From positions 1,054,001 to 1,118,000 of the forward strand of contig NZ_CP073346.1 in NCBI RefSeq assembly GCF_024397895.1: a stretch of 64,000 nt of DNA. Reading direction: 5' to 3'. Position 1 is the stretch's first letter. Each line of letters opens with the position of its first letter. Origin of the DNA: Pseudomonas benzenivorans (lineage in GTDB: Bacteria > Pseudomonadota > Gammaproteobacteria > Pseudomonadales > Pseudomonadaceae). Under the pieces are notes generated by a model. That model saw nothing but the letters and a program-made list of their open reading frames with translations. It searched no databases and was not told the DNA's origin. Below are positions 42,652 through 53,178 of the stretch, piece by piece. The position numbers and the translations under genes were made by a program.

Positions 42652-45495
42652 ATGGCGCAATACGAACCGGGGCAACGCTGGATCAGTGACAGCGAAGCGG
42701 AGCTGGGCTTGGGAACCATCCTCATGCAGGAAGGCCGCATGCTCACCGTGCTCTACCCGGCCACTGGCGAGACCCGCCAGTACGCTGCGCGCAATGCACC
42801 GCTGACCCGCGTGCGCTTCGCCCCGGGTGACGAGATCACCCATTTCGAGGGCTGGAAGCTGACCGTGCAGGAAGTCGAGGACATCGACGGCCTGCTGGTC
42901 TACCACGGCCTCAATGGTCAGCACGACAGCATCAGCCTGCCGGAAACCCAGCTGTCGAACTTCATCCAGTTCCGTCTGGCCAGCGACCGCCTGTTCGCCG
43001 GCCAGATCGACCCGCTGCCCTGGTTCGCCCTGCGCTATCGCACCCTGGAGTTCACCAGCCGTCAGCTGCAGTCGAAGCTCTGGGGCCTGGGCGGCGTCCG
43101 CGCACAACCCATCGCCCACCAGCTGCACATCGCCCGCGAAGTCGCCGACCGCATCGCCCCGCGGGTACTGCTGGCCGACGAAGTGGGCCTGGGCAAGACC
43201 ATCGAGGCCGGCCTGGTGATCCATCGCCAGCTGCTCAGCGGCCGCGCCAGCCGGGTGCTGATCCTGGTACCGGAGAACCTGCAGCACCAGTGGCTGGTGG
43301 AGATGCGCCGGCGCTTCAACCTCGAGGTCGCCCTGTTCGACGCCGAGCGCTTCATCGAGAGCGACGCCGACAACCCGTTCGAGGACGCCCAGCTGGCACT
43401 GGTCGCCCTGGAGTGGCTGCGCGAGGACGACAAGGCCCAGGACGCGCTGCTCAAAGCCGGCTGGGACCTGCTGGTGGTCGACGAGGCCCACCACCTGGTC
43501 TGGCACCCGGAACACGCCAGTGCGGAATACCGCCTGGTCGAGCAACTGGCCGGGGTCATTCCCGGCGTGCTGCTGCTCACCGCGACGCCGGAGCAGCTTG
43601 GCCAGGACAGCCACTTCGCCCGCCTGCGCCTGCTCGACCCGCACCGTTTCCACGACCTCGAGGCTTTCCGCGCCGAGAGCGCCCATTACCGGCCGATCGC
43701 CGAAGCGGTGCAGGAGCTGCTGGACAAGGGCAAGCTGTCGACCACCGCGCACCGCACCATCCACGACTTCCTCGGCCTGGAAGGCGAAGGCCTGCTGGCC
43801 GCGGTCAACGACGGCGACCAGGATGCCGCGGCGCGCCTGGTGCGCGAGCTGCTCGACCGCCACGGTACCGGCCGCCTGCTGTTTCGCAACACCCGCGCGG
43901 CGGTGCAGGGCTTTCCCGAGCGCGAACTGCACCCCTACCCGCTGGCGAGCCCGGACGAGTACATGGAGCTGCCGATCGGCGAGCACCCCGACCTCTACCC
44001 GGAAGTCAGCTACCAGGCCCAGTCCGAGGTGGACGAGGACCAGCGCTGGTGGCGTTTCGACCCGCGCGTCGAGTGGCTGGTCGATACCCTGAAGATGCTC
44101 AAGAAGTTCAAGGTGCTGGTGATCTGCGCCCACGCCGAGACCGCCATGGACCTGGAAGACGCCCTGCGCGTGCGCAAGGGCATCCCCGCCACCGTGTTCC
44201 ACGAGGGCATGAGCATCCTCGAGCGCGACCGCGCCGCGGCCTACTTCGCCGACGAAGAGTTCGGCGCCCAGGTGCTGGTCTGCTCGGAAATCGGCAGCGA
44301 AGGCCGCAACTTCCAGTTCGCCCATCACCTGGTGCTGTTCGACCTGCCGGCCCACCCCGACCTGCTCGAGCAGCGCATCGGCCGCCTCGACCGCATCGGC
44401 CAGAAACACCGCATCCAGCTGCACGTGCCCTACCTGGAGAACAGCCCGCAGGAGCGCCTGTTCCAGTGGTACCACCAGGGGCTCAACGCCTTCCTCGCCA
44501 CCTGCCCCACCGGCAACGCCCTGCAGCACCAGTTCGGCGCGCGCCTGCTGCCGCTGCTCGAAGGCGGCGACGACGATCAGTGGCAGCGCCTGGTGGATGA
44601 GGCCCGCGCCGAGCGTCAGCGCCTGGAAGGCGAGCTGCACGCCGGCCGCGACCGCCTGCTGGAACTCAACTCCGGGGGCGCCGGCGAAGGCGAGGCGCTG
44701 GTCGAGGCGATCCTCGAGCAGGACGATCAGTTCGCCCTGCCGATCTATATGGAAGCGCTGTTCGACGCCTTTGGCATCGACAGCGAGGACCACTCGGAAA
44801 ACGCCCTGATCCTGCGCCCCAGCGAGAAGATGCTGGACGCCAGTTTTCCGCTGGGCGACGACGAAGGGGTGACCATCACCTACGACCGCAGCCAGGCCCT
44901 GGCCCGCGAGGACATGCAGTTCCTCACCTGGGAACACCCCATGGTGCAGGGCGGCATGGACCTGGTGCGCTCTGGCTCGATGGGCAACACCGGCGTCGCG
45001 CTGATCAAGAACAAGGCGCTCAAACCCGGTACCGTGCTGCTGGAACTGCTGTACGTCAGCGAAGTGGTCGCCCCGCGCACCCTGCAGCTGGGCCGCTACC
45101 TGCCGCCCGCGGCGCTGCGCTGCCTGCTCGACGCCAACGGCAACGACCTGGCCGGCAAGGTCGCCTTCGAAACCCTCAACGACCAGCTGGAAAGCGTGCC
45201 GCGTGCCAGCGCCAACAAGTTCGTCCAGGCCCAGCGGGACGCCATCAGTCCACTGATCAACTCGGGCGAGGAGAAAATCGCGCCGCGCCACGCCGAGCGG
45301 GTCGCCGAGGCCAAGCGCCGCCTGGCCGCGGAGATCGACGAGGAGCTGGCGCGCCTGACCGCTTTGCAGGCCGTCAACCCGAGCGTGCGCGACGACGAAC
45401 TGAACGCCCTGCGCCAGCAGCGCGAGCAGGGCCTGGCCATGCTCGACAAGGCCGCCCTGCGCCTGGAGGCGATCCGCGTGCTGGTGGCCGGCTAA
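42652..45495 (+). CDS. rapA: RNA polymerase-associated SWI2/SNF2 ATPase RapA
   Basis: This 947-residue protein has the RapA layout: N-terminal Tudor-like domains (residues 1-110), a SNF2 ATPase with Walker A in ADEVGLGKT (175-183) and DEAH at 277-280, the second helicase lobe with [17 protein letters not shown] and [11 protein letters not shown], and the RapA-specific C-terminal domain. RapA binds RNA polymerase and recycles it from stalled complexes after transcription. The ATG at 42652 follows GGGAGA. It is monocistronic, with a clear terminator after it. It is also called hepA in Pseudomonas. Confidence 0.96.
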   Translation: MAQYEPGQRWISDSEAELGLGTILMQEGRMLTVLYPATGETRQYAARNAPLTRVRFAPGDEITHFEGWKLTVQEVEDIDGLLVYHGLNGQHDSISLPETQLSNFIQFRLASDRLFAGQIDPLPWFALRYRTLEFTSRQLQSKLWGLGGVRAQPIAHQLHIAREVADRIAPRVLLADEVGLGKTIEAGLVIHRQLLSGRASRVLILVPENLQHQWLVEMRRRFNLEVALFDAERFIESDADNPFEDAQLALVALEWLREDDKAQDALLKAGWDLLVVDEAHHLVWHPEHASAEYRLVEQLAGVIPGVLLLTATPEQLGQDSHFARLRLLDPHRFHDLEAFRAESAHYRPIAEAVQELLDKGKLSTTAHRTIHDFLGLEGEGLLAAVNDGDQDAAARLVRELLDRHGTGRLLFRNTRAAVQGFPERELHPYPLASPDEYMELPIGEHPDLYPEVSYQAQSEVDEDQRWWRFDPRVEWLVDTLKMLKKFKVLVICAHAETAMDLEDALRVRKGIPATVFHEGMSILERDRAAAYFADEEFGAQVLVCSEIGSEGRNFQFAHHLVLFDLPAHPDLLEQRIGRLDRIGQKHRIQLHVPYLENSPQERLFQWYHQGLNAFLATCPTGNALQHQFGARLLPLLEGGDDDQWQRLVDEARAERQRLEGELHAGRDRLLELNSGGAGEGEALVEAILEQDDQFALPIYMEALFDAFGIDSEDHSENALILRPSEKMLDASFPLGDDEGVTITYDRSQALAREDMQFLTWEHPMVQGGMDLVRSGSMGNTGVALIKNKALKPGTVLLELLYVSEVVAPRTLQLGRYLPPAALRCLLDANGNDLAGKVAFETLNDQLESVPRASANKFVQAQRDAISPLINSGEEKIAPRHAERVAEAKRRLAAEIDEELARLTALQAVNPSVRDDELNALRQQREQGLAMLDKAALRLEAIRVLVAG

Positions 45496-45513
45496 GCCCC
45501 CAAGTCGTACCGC

Positions 45514-45546
45514 AGAAGGCCCGCACGCGCGGGCCTTCTTGCGTTT
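45514..45546 (+). terminator. Rho-independent terminator after rapA
   Basis: A perfect 11-base-pair stem, AGAAGGCCCGC and GCGGGCCTTCT with a 4-base loop, begins 18 bases after the rapA stop and is followed by a short T-rich stretch. Confidence 0.8.
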
Positions 45547-45757
45547 CTGATGCCTGGATCGCCGGCATGGCGCGGCAATGCCCACTCAGATCAGACGCCC
45601 CAGCCGGCGGGCGCTCGCCCTTGGCTCGAATGGCTATAAGCGTAGTAGCCAAAAAATCACCACCGTCCCCCCATCACCGCTTGTCGCCCAAGCACCCTCA
45701 CTATACTCACGGCATACCGCGACCCTCCGTCGACTGGTGTACGGGAGAGAGCACGCT

Positions 45758-47947
45758 ATGGATTGGCTAGACCTGCGTTTGACCTCGGATATTCCCCTCA
45801 GCGGACAACTGATCCTCGAATCTACCCATACATTTTGGCTGGTCCTGCTGGCCTGCATGGTCGCCGGCGCCGCCGGCTACGCTGCCCTGGACATGGTCGA
45901 GCGCGCCCGCGGCTGCCAGCGCCCCGGCACCCGAAGCCTGTGGTGCTGGATGGGCGCCCTGAGCCTGGCCGGCGGCATCTGGTCGCTGCACTTCATCGCC
46001 ATGCTCGCCCTGCAGGCGCCCATCGCCATCCGCCATGACCTGCCGACCACTCTGGTCTCGCTGCTGGCCGCCTTCGTTCCAGCCCTTGTGGCCATGCACC
46101 TGCTCGACCGCCAACAGCTGGGCCGTCGCCAATGTGCACTCGCCGCCCTGTGCATCGGCCTGGGCATCACCGCCGCCCATTACGGCGGTCTGAGCGCGAC
46201 GCGCTCGGCGGCCACCCTGTATTTCCAGCCCGGATTGCTGGCGCTGGCGGTGTCGCTGGCGGTCGGCTGCAATTACGCCGCGCTGCTGCTGCATCGGCAT
46301 GCCCGCCAGGTGCGCAGCGAGCGGCGGCCAGGCTACCGGGCCGCCGCCGGCGCCCTGCTGGGCCTGGCCATGGTGCTGATGCATTTCGTCGGCATGCAGT
46401 CGCTGAGCCTGACGGTGCCAATGGGCACCGCCCTGCATCTGCAGGGGGCGACCAATGGCCTGCAGCTGGCCCTGACCGTCGCCAGCATCGCCCTGCTCAG
46501 CATCGGCGCCAGCCTGGGCGCCGCCTGGGCCGACCGCAAACAGGAGCACAAGGAGCACGAGCAGTTGCAGGTCGACTCACTGCTGACCCAGCTCGATCAC
46601 GCCCGCGCTTCGCTGCAGCAGGTTACCCAGTTCGACGCCCTGACCGACCTGCTCAATCGCCAGGGCCTGGACGAGGCCCTGGCCGAGAAGATTCAGCAGC
46701 ATCGACAAGAAGGCATACCACTGGCGGTCATGTTCCTCGACATCGATCACTTCAAGCGCATCAACGACAGCCTCGGCCACGCCGCCGGCGACGAGATGCT
46801 TCGGGTGTTCGCCGAGCGGATTCGTGGCGTGCTGCGTGGCAACGACGTGATCGCCCGCTTCGGCGGTGACGAATTCTGCGTGGTCGCCAGCCTGATCGAC
46901 AATGAAGAGGCGCGCTACCTGGCGCAGCGGGTGATGCAGCGCATCAAGGAACCGGTGGTCCTGGCCGGACGCAGCATGGTGATGACCACCAGCATCGGCA
47001 TCAGCCTGTTCCCCAAGGATGGGGAAAACTGCGAGGAGCTGCTCAAGCACGCCGATCTGGCCCTCTATCAGTCCAAGGGCAGCGGCCGCAACAATGCCCA
47101 GTTCTTCAGCACCCCGCTGAAGATCAAGGCCAGCTTCGAGCTGCAGTTGGAAGAAGAACTGCGCACCGCCCTGCAGCACGACCACGGCCTGCTGCTCTAC
47201 TACCAACCGATTCTCGATCTCGACACTGGCCAGGTGAGCAAGCTGGAGGCCCTGGTGCGCTGGCAGCACCCCGAGCACGGCCTGTTGACCCCGGACCGCT
47301 TCATCGGCATTGCCGAAGCCAACGGCTTCATCGCCGAACTCGACGCCTGGGTGCTGCTGCGCGCCTGTCGCGACCTCTGCATGCTCGGCGACACCGGCTA
47401 TCCGCAGCTGCGGGTTGCGGTGAACTGCTCGGCGCTGAACCTGGGTCGCGAAGAGCTGGTCCAGGAGGTGCGCGAAGCCCTGACCCGCTCCGGTGTCGCG
47501 GCCCAGCGCCTGGAGCTGGAGGTGACCGAGAACGCCCTGATGGGCAATATCAACCGTGCGGTCGGCCTGCTGCAGCAGATCCGCGAGCTGGGCGTTAGCC
47601 TGTCGATCGACGATTTCGGCACCGGCTACTCGTCGCTGGCCTACCTCAAGCGCCTGCCCCTCGACACGCTGAAGATCGATCGCTCCTTCATCCAGGACGT
47701 GCCTGCCTCACACCAGGACATGGAGATCATCCAGGCCGTGATCGGCATGGCCCACACCCTGCACCTGAAGGTCGTCGCCGAAGGCGTCGAGACCCCCCAG
47801 CAACTGGCCTTCCTGCAACAGCACGGCTGCGACTACCTGCAAGGCTACCTGCTCAGCCGACCGCTGCCGCTGCTGCAACTGCTGGACTTCCTGCGCCAGC
47901 AACCGGCGACCGCCGAATCCTTGCCCCTGCTGTCGCGCTGTCGCTGA
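45758..47947 (+). CDS. MHYT-GGDEF-EAL bifunctional c-di-GMP enzyme
   Basis: This 729-residue membrane protein starts with an MHYT sensor (about residues 20-250, seven helices) with degenerate motifs SLHFIAML, AAHYGGL and LMHFVGM, thought to bind a metal and sense O2, CO or NO. The GGDEF motif at 369-373 is intact, with an RGND inhibitory site five residues before it. The EAL domain begins with EAL at 497-499 and has DDFGTGYSSLAYLKRLPLDTLKID-type catalytic residues (in part DDFGTGYSSL). Both c-di-GMP synthesis and breakdown are therefore possible. The ATG at 45758 has a GGGAGAG site. Confidence 0.9.
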   Translation: MDWLDLRLTSDIPLSGQLILESTHTFWLVLLACMVAGAAGYAALDMVERARGCQRPGTRSLWCWMGALSLAGGIWSLHFIAMLALQAPIAIRHDLPTTLVSLLAAFVPALVAMHLLDRQQLGRRQCALAALCIGLGITAAHYGGLSATRSAATLYFQPGLLALAVSLAVGCNYAALLLHRHARQVRSERRPGYRAAAGALLGLAMVLMHFVGMQSLSLTVPMGTALHLQGATNGLQLALTVASIALLSIGASLGAAWADRKQEHKEHEQLQVDSLLTQLDHARASLQQVTQFDALTDLLNRQGLDEALAEKIQQHRQEGIPLAVMFLDIDHFKRINDSLGHAAGDEMLRVFAERIRGVLRGNDVIARFGGDEFCVVASLIDNEEARYLAQRVMQRIKEPVVLAGRSMVMTTSIGISLFPKDGENCEELLKHADLALYQSKGSGRNNAQFFSTPLKIKASFELQLEEELRTALQHDHGLLLYYQPILDLDTGQVSKLEALVRWQHPEHGLLTPDRFIGIAEANGFIAELDAWVLLRACRDLCMLGDTGYPQLRVAVNCSALNLGREELVQEVREALTRSGVAAQRLELEVTENALMGNINRAVGLLQQIRELGVSLSIDDFGTGYSSLAYLKRLPLDTLKIDRSFIQDVPASHQDMEIIQAVIGMAHTLHLKVVAEGVETPQQLAFLQQHGCDYLQGYLLSRPLPLLQLLDFLRQQPATAESLPLLSRCR

Positions 47948-48026
47948 ACGCCTGCCGGTTGACGCCTGGGCCTTCGCTGTCCATGGTCATAGCAGGCATC
48001 AACACGCCAAACCAGCGACGGGCTCC

Positions 48027-49712
48027 ATGTCAGTACCCATTGCCAGCCAACCTGCAAGCACGGCCTCGACCCACACGACCGGCTACTCGCTGTGCCTGGG
48101 CATCGCCCTGTTCATCGCCCAGTTGCTCTGGCCGGTGGACACGCTGGCGGCCGACAAGCTGCGCCTGCAACTGCGCTGGCTGCACCAGTTCCAGTTCGCC
48201 GGTTACTACATGGCCCTGGAAAAAGGCTTTTATCGCCAGGCCGGGCTGGACGTGGAAATTCTCCCGGGCGGCCCCCAGGCGGCCAGATCGATAGAGGCGG
48301 TGCTGGCCGGCGAGGTCGATTTCGCCATCGCCAACAGCGGCCTGGTCATCGCTCGCCTGCAGGGCGAACCGGTCGTGGCGCTGGCGGCGATCATGCAGAG
48401 CTCGCCGGTGGTGTGGATCGTCCGCGCCGACTCGGACATCTATGCGCCCCAGGACCTGGCCGGCAAGCGGGTGATGCTGCTGGCGCCGCCGGAAAGCGCC
48501 GAGCTGCGCATCACCCTGCTGCGCGAGGGCATCGACCTCAGCCAGCTGCGGATCAGCCCGGCGAGCTTCGATCCGCAGGACCTGATCGACGGCCGCACCG
48601 ACGCCTACAACGGCTACACCTCGAACGAGCCGTACTGGCTCAAGCAACAGCAAATTGCCTACCGCCTGATCAACCCGCGCGAGTACGGCGTGAACTTCTA
48701 CAACGACGTGCTGGCCACCCGCGAGGCCCTGCTCGAAGAGCGGCCCGAGCAGGTCGAAGCCTTTGTCAACGCCAGCCTGGCTGGCTGGCAGTACGCCCTG
48801 GACAACACCGAGGAAAGCATCCGGCTGATCCGGCAACGCTATGCCCCCGACAAGCCCCTGGAGCACCTGCGCTTCGAGGCGCAGGCGCTGAGGAAGCTGA
48901 TCATGCCGGAGCTGGTTCAGCTCGGGCACATGAACCCCGGCCGCTGGCAGACCATCGCCGACAGCTATGTCGAGCTGGGCATGGCCGAGGCTTCCAGTGA
49001 CTTGGAGGGTTTCCTTTACCAGGGCCTGGCACAGCCCGATCACCGCCTGCTCTACCAGGTCATCGCGGGCACCGCCCTGGCCCTGCTGTTGACGGCCATC
49101 GTCGCCCTGCGCTTCGCCCACCTGACCCGACGCCTGCGCCAGGAGATGGGCCGGCGCCTGCAGGCCGAACAGGAGCTGCGCGACAGCAACCTGCAGCTCG
49201 AACGTGTGGCCAGCACCGACCGCCTGACCGGGCTGTGGACCCGCCTGAAACTGGAGGAAGTGGCGCACAACGAGATCAAGCGCGCCGAGCGCTATCAACT
49301 GCCGCTCAGCCTGCTGTTCTTCGACATCGATCACTTCAAGGTGGTCAACGACCAGCATGGCCATGATGCCGGCGACCGAGTCCTCAGCGCCCTGGCCCAG
49401 CGCGTCCAGGCGCAGCTGCGCGAATCCGACTGCCTGTGCCGCTGGGGCGGCGAGGAGTTCGTCATCCTCATGCCCCATACCGACCTCGAGCATGCCGCGG
49501 TGATGGCGGAGAAGCTGCGCATCCTGGTGTCCGCCGAGGCGGCCGCCCCGGACATTGGCGTCACCGCCAGCTTCGGCGTGGCCCAGTGGCAACCCGGGCA
49601 GAGCCTGCGCGAGCTGGTGAAATCTGCCGATCAGGTGCTCTACCTGGCCAAGCAGCGCGGTCGCAACCGCATCGAGTGCTTCGTTCCGAGCGCGCCGCGC
49701 CCCCAGACCTGA
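48027..49712 (+). CDS. Diguanylate cyclase with NMT1/THI5-like periplasmic sensor
   Basis: This 561-residue protein has an N-terminal membrane segment/signal (about residues 20-42), a periplasmic ABC-binding-protein domain of the NMT1/THI5 type (about 44-330, LRWLHQFQFAGYYMALEKGF region), a membrane helix (about 341-364) and a cytoplasmic GGDEF domain with active-site GGEEF at 474-478. An RESD inhibitory site precedes it by five residues. It should couple sensing of a small pyrimidine-, thiamine- or nitrile/sulfonate-like compound to c-di-GMP production. It follows the MHYT enzyme by 79 bases on the same strand. Confidence 0.9.
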   Translation: MSVPIASQPASTASTHTTGYSLCLGIALFIAQLLWPVDTLAADKLRLQLRWLHQFQFAGYYMALEKGFYRQAGLDVEILPGGPQAARSIEAVLAGEVDFAIANSGLVIARLQGEPVVALAAIMQSSPVVWIVRADSDIYAPQDLAGKRVMLLAPPESAELRITLLREGIDLSQLRISPASFDPQDLIDGRTDAYNGYTSNEPYWLKQQQIAYRLINPREYGVNFYNDVLATREALLEERPEQVEAFVNASLAGWQYALDNTEESIRLIRQRYAPDKPLEHLRFEAQALRKLIMPELVQLGHMNPGRWQTIADSYVELGMAEASSDLEGFLYQGLAQPDHRLLYQVIAGTALALLLTAIVALRFAHLTRRLRQEMGRRLQAEQELRDSNLQLERVASTDRLTGLWTRLKLEEVAHNEIKRAERYQLPLSLLFFDIDHFKVVNDQHGHDAGDRVLSALAQRVQAQLRESDCLCRWGGEEFVILMPHTDLEHAAVMAEKLRILVSAEAAAPDIGVTASFGVAQWQPGQSLRELVKSADQVLYLAKQRGRNRIECFVPSAPRPQT

Positions 49713-49726
49713 CCCCGACCTATGCC

Positions 49727-50512
49727 TCAGGCAAGGGCGCGCCAGTGGGCCAGCCAGCCCAGGCTGGCGCGCGTGCCCCCCTCCCCCGGCTTGTATTCGG
49801 CGCCCAGCCAGCCGCGATAGCCGGTGTCATTCAGCGCCGCCAGCGCCGGGGCGAAGTCCTGGCTGCCACTACCCGGTGCCCCGCGGCCGGGACAATCGGC
49901 GAACTGCACATGACCGATGCGCCCGGCCAGCAGCTCGATGCCCGCGACCAGGTCGAGGCCCTGCCGGGCCATGTGGTAGAGGTCGTACTGGGCCAGGCAA
50001 TTGGGGTGAGCGACCGCGCGCAGCAGCGCGTCCAGCTGTTGCGGCGTATTGACCAGAAAGCCGGGCATATCCAGTGGATTGATCGCCTCCACCAGCACCC
50101 GGATGCCCAGCAGTTCGAACGCCTCGGCCGCCTGGCGCAGGTTGTCGACCAGGGTGGTCAGTGCCTGCTCCCGACTGACGCCTTCGGCCAGGCGCCCCGG
50201 CAACACGTTGACGCAGGCCGGGCGCACCATCGCGGCGTAGCTCAGGGCCTCCTGCAACGCCTCCGAGAAGGCCGCCTGGCGCTCCGGCACAGCCGCCAGG
50301 CCGGGGCCGCCGCTCATCAGGTCAGCGGCCGGCAGATTGATCAGCACCAGCGGCAGCCCGGCGGCGGCCAGGGCCTCCTTCAGGCGAATCGCCGGAACCT
50401 CATAGGGAAACTGGATCTCCACGCCATCGAATCCGGCGGCACCGGCGGCGACAATGCGCTCGACCAGCGGCAGTTCGCCGAACAGCAGCGACAGGTTGGC
50501 GGCGATCTTCAT
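49727..50512 (-). CDS. hyi: Hydroxypyruvate isomerase
   Basis: This 261-residue TIM-barrel protein of the sugar isomerase/AP endonuclease family shows the Hyi pattern: AANLSLLFGELPLVERIVAA at the start, EAINPLDMPGFLVNT with the metal-binding Glu, YDLYHMARQG and GHVQFADCPGRGAPGSG. It converts hydroxypyruvate to tartronate semialdehyde. It overlaps the reductase gene by ATGA, so both work together on glyoxylate-derived carbon. Glyoxylate carboligase (gcl) and a glycerate kinase, the usual partners, are not next to it. Confidence 0.9.
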   Translation of the reverse strand: MKIAANLSLLFGELPLVERIVAAGAAGFDGVEIQFPYEVPAIRLKEALAAAGLPLVLINLPAADLMSGGPGLAAVPERQAAFSEALQEALSYAAMVRPACVNVLPGRLAEGVSREQALTTLVDNLRQAAEAFELLGIRVLVEAINPLDMPGFLVNTPQQLDALLRAVAHPNCLAQYDLYHMARQGLDLVAGIELLAGRIGHVQFADCPGRGAPGSGSQDFAPALAALNDTGYRGWLGAEYKPGEGGTRASLGWLAHWRALA

Positions 50513-51399
50513 GCCTGGCCCTCGCGATACAGCTCGACCAGGGTCGCCGGGTCCTTCTCCAGGTTGCCCTGACTGCCGTGCAGGCGCATCAGCTGGGCGG
50601 CCAGGCCGCTGACCGGCGTGGCCGAACCGGTCTCGCGGGAAAGCCTGACCGCGGTATCCAGGTCCTTGAGCAGGGTGCGCACATGCCACTTGATCGGCTC
50701 GAACTGGCTGCTGGCCATCTGCGGCGCGAGTATCTGCAACGGCTTGGAATCGGCGAAGCCGCCGGCCAGCGCCGGCGCGATCAGGCCGGCGTCGACCCCG
50801 GCGCGCTCGGCCAGGGCCACCACCTCGGCGATCACCAGGGCGTTGCAGGCGACGATCATCTGGTTGCACACCTTGGTCACCTGGCCGGCGCCGACCTCGC
50901 CCATGCGCGTGAGACGCTGGCCCAGGTGCGCGAGGATCGGCCGCACGCGCTCGACATCCGCCTCGCAACCGCCGGCCATGATCGCCAGACTGCCCGCCTC
51001 GGCGCCCACCGTGCCGCCAGACACCGGCGCGTCCACCCAGCGCATGCCGGTACGCTGCAGCAGTTCGGCGGCCATCTCGCGGGTCGCCGCCGGCTCCAGG
51101 CTGGACAGATCCACCAGCACCTGTCCGGGCTTGCCGCCCTCGACTATGCCGCCCGGCCCGAACACCACCTCGCGCACCACCTCGGTGTTGGCCAGGCAGA
51201 GCATCACCACGTCGGCCTCGGCGCAGAGCGCGGCCGGCGTCGCCACGCAGCGCGCGCCCTGCTGCTGCAGGGGCGCGCACTTGTCCGGGGAACGGTTCCA
51301 TACGCTCAGCGGATAACCGGCGGCGAGCAGACGGCGGGTCATCGGCAGGCCCATCAGGCCAATGCCGGCAAAAGCGATCGAAGGCAGTGAAGCGGTCAT
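50509..51399 (-). CDS. 2-hydroxy-3-oxopropionate reductase (tartronate semialdehyde reductase)
   Basis: This 296-residue beta-hydroxyacid dehydrogenase family enzyme has the NAD(P) site FAGIGLMGLPMTRRLLAAG, the substrate motif DAPVSGGTVGAEAG and the catalytic Lys region GAGQVTKVCNQMI. With hyi it should reduce tartronate semialdehyde to glycerate. The ATG at 51399 follows GGGAAG; the frame is open to 51453 but this adds unlikely residues. Enzymes of this family are hard to tell apart, so the name relies on the linked hyi gene. Confidence 0.85.
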   Translation of the reverse strand: MTASLPSIAFAGIGLMGLPMTRRLLAAGYPLSVWNRSPDKCAPLQQQGARCVATPAALCAEADVVMLCLANTEVVREVVFGPGGIVEGGKPGQVLVDLSSLEPAATREMAAELLQRTGMRWVDAPVSGGTVGAEAGSLAIMAGGCEADVERVRPILAHLGQRLTRMGEVGAGQVTKVCNQMIVACNALVIAEVVALAERAGVDAGLIAPALAGGFADSKPLQILAPQMASSQFEPIKWHVRTLLKDLDTAVRLSRETGSATPVSGLAAQLMRLHGSQGNLEKDPATLVELYREGQA

Positions 51400-51523
51400 C
51401 TGGCAACTTCCCAAGTTCAACAGAAAATCCATCTTAACGGCAGGCGCCCGCAATGAAAGCTGCGCAATTGCCCGCGCATCCCTATAATCCGCCCGCTTTC
51501 CCCGCTATTGAACCGGAGAACCC

Positions 51524-52378
51524 ATGAAACTCAAGAATTCCCTGGCGCTCGTCGCCGGCCTCGCCCTGTCCCTGTCCTGCGTCATCAGCCAAGCCGCCGA
51601 AGTCCTGAAGGTCTCGGCCATTCCCGACGAGGCACCCACCGAGCTGCTGCGCAAGTTCGAACCGCTGGGCGCCTATCTCGAACAGCAGCTGGGCATGCCG
51701 GTCGAATTCGTCCCGGTGACCGACTACGCCGCCGTGGTCGAAGCCCTCGCCGCCGAGCGCGTCGACCTGGCCTGGCTGGGCGGTTTCACCTTCGTCCAGG
51801 CGCACCTGAAGAACGCCGAAGTCCTGCCCCTGGTGCAACGCGCCGAGGATGAGCAGTTCACCAGCAAGATCATCAGCGCCGACCCCACCGTCCAGTCGCT
51901 GCAGGACCTCAAGGGCAAGACCTTCGCCTTCGGCTCGGTGTCCTCCACCTCCGGCAGCCTGATGCCACGCTACTTCATGCTGCAGGACGGCATCGAACCG
52001 GAAGCCTTCTTCAGCCGCATCGCCTACTCCGGCGCCCACGACGCCACTGCCGCCTGGGTCCAGGCCGGCAAGGCCGATGGCGGCGTGCTCAATGCCTCGG
52101 TCTGGGACAAGCTGGTCGCGGCCGGCAAGATCGACAGCGACAAGGTCCGGGTGATCGCCACCACCCCGCCTTACTTCGACTACAACTGGACCGTTCGCGG
52201 CGGCCTCGACCCGGCCCTGCGCGACAAGCTCAAGGCCGCATTCCTCGCCCTCGACCCGGCCGATCCGGCGCACAAGGCGATCCTCGACCTGCAGGGCGCC
52301 AGCCGTTTCATCGAAACCAAGGCGGACAACTACCAAGGCATCGAGGAAGCAGCCCGCGCGGCCGGCCTATTGAAGTGA
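51524..52378 (+). CDS. PhnD-type ABC substrate-binding protein (phosphonate/oxyanion; selenate-type candidate)
   Basis: This 284-residue protein has a signal peptide (residues 1-24, ending SQAAE) and the PhnD-like pattern [20 protein letters not shown], then [20 protein letters not shown] and [15 protein letters not shown]. It binds its substrate in the periplasm and delivers it to the permeases encoded downstream. Proteins like this are often annotated as putative selenate-type binding proteins, but the ligand is unproven. The GTGA overlap with the ATPase gene shows that the operon is tightly coupled. Confidence 0.8.
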   Translation: MKLKNSLALVAGLALSLSCVISQAAEVLKVSAIPDEAPTELLRKFEPLGAYLEQQLGMPVEFVPVTDYAAVVEALAAERVDLAWLGGFTFVQAHLKNAEVLPLVQRAEDEQFTSKIISADPTVQSLQDLKGKTFAFGSVSSTSGSLMPRYFMLQDGIEPEAFFSRIAYSGAHDATAAWVQAGKADGGVLNASVWDKLVAAGKIDSDKVRVIATTPPYFDYNWTVRGGLDPALRDKLKAAFLALDPADPAHKAILDLQGASRFIETKADNYQGIEEAARAAGLLK

Positions 52379-53178
52379 GCCTGAGCCTGCACGGCGTGGG
52401 CCTGGCCCACGCCAATGGCCGGGTCGCGCTCAGCGACATCGACCTGCACATTCGCCCCGGCGAGCGGGTGGCCATCATTGGTCCATCCGGTGCGGGCAAG
52501 ACCAGCCTGCTGCGGCTGTTCGCCACCGCCCTGCGCCCCAGCTGCGGCCAGCTCAGCGTGCTCGAGCAGCAGCCCTGGCAACTCAGCGCCCGCCAGCGCC
52601 AGCGCCTGCGCGCGCGCATCGGCCTGATCCACCAGACCCCACCCTTGCCGCCGCGCCAGCGCGTGGTCACCGCGGTGCTGGCCGGCAAGCTGGGTCAATG
52701 GACCCTGGCCCGCAGCCTGTTCAGCCTGCTGCACCCGGTCGACACCGCCGGGGCGGCCGCGGCCCTCGGCCGCCTGGACCTGGCGCAAAAGCTGTTCGAG
52801 CGCTGCGACCAACTCTCCGGTGGCCAACTGCAACGCGTCGGCATCGCCCGCGCGCTGTACCAGGCCCCCGAACTGATTCTCGCCGATGAACCGGTATCGG
52901 CCATGGACCCGCTGCTCGCCGGGCACACCCTGGGGGTGCTCAACCGCGAGGCCGACAGCCGCGGCCTGACCCTGCTGGCCAGCCTGCACGCGGTGGACCT
53001 GGCCCTGGCCCACTTCCCGCGGATCATCGGCCTGCGCGACGGACGCATCGTCTTCGATCTGCCACCGGCGGCGATCAAGCCCGCCCAGCTGAACGCCCTG
53101 TACGTCAACGAGCAGCTGCAGGCCGCACCGACCTCGACACCGCCGCCGCAGCAGATCCTGCATATCCCGCGATGCTGA
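52375..53178 (+). CDS. PhnC-type ABC transporter ATP-binding protein
   Basis: This 267-residue ATPase has Walker [12 protein letters not shown] (about residues 40-50), signature [16 protein letters not shown] and Walker [14 protein letters not shown]. It begins at a GTG that overlaps the stop of the binding-protein gene and ends 7 bases inside the first permease gene. It is expected to drive import of the same anion. The C-terminal ~30 residues are Pro/Thr/Gln-rich and look flexible. Confidence 0.9.
   Translation: MSLSLHGVGLAHANGRVALSDIDLHIRPGERVAIIGPSGAGKTSLLRLFATALRPSCGQLSVLEQQPWQLSARQRQRLRARIGLIHQTPPLPPRQRVVTAVLAGKLGQWTLARSLFSLLHPVDTAGAAAALGRLDLAQKLFERCDQLSGGQLQRVGIARALYQAPELILADEPVSAMDPLLAGHTLGVLNREADSRGLTLLASLHAVDLALAHFPRIIGLRDGRIVFDLPPAAIKPAQLNALYVNEQLQAAPTSTPPPQQILHIPRC

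Noticed and set aside
41746..45585. A 1279-codon open frame on the minus strand opposite rapA
   Set aside because: It mirrors the rapA reading frame, has low-complexity Val/Gln/His composition, and rapA is unmistakable.
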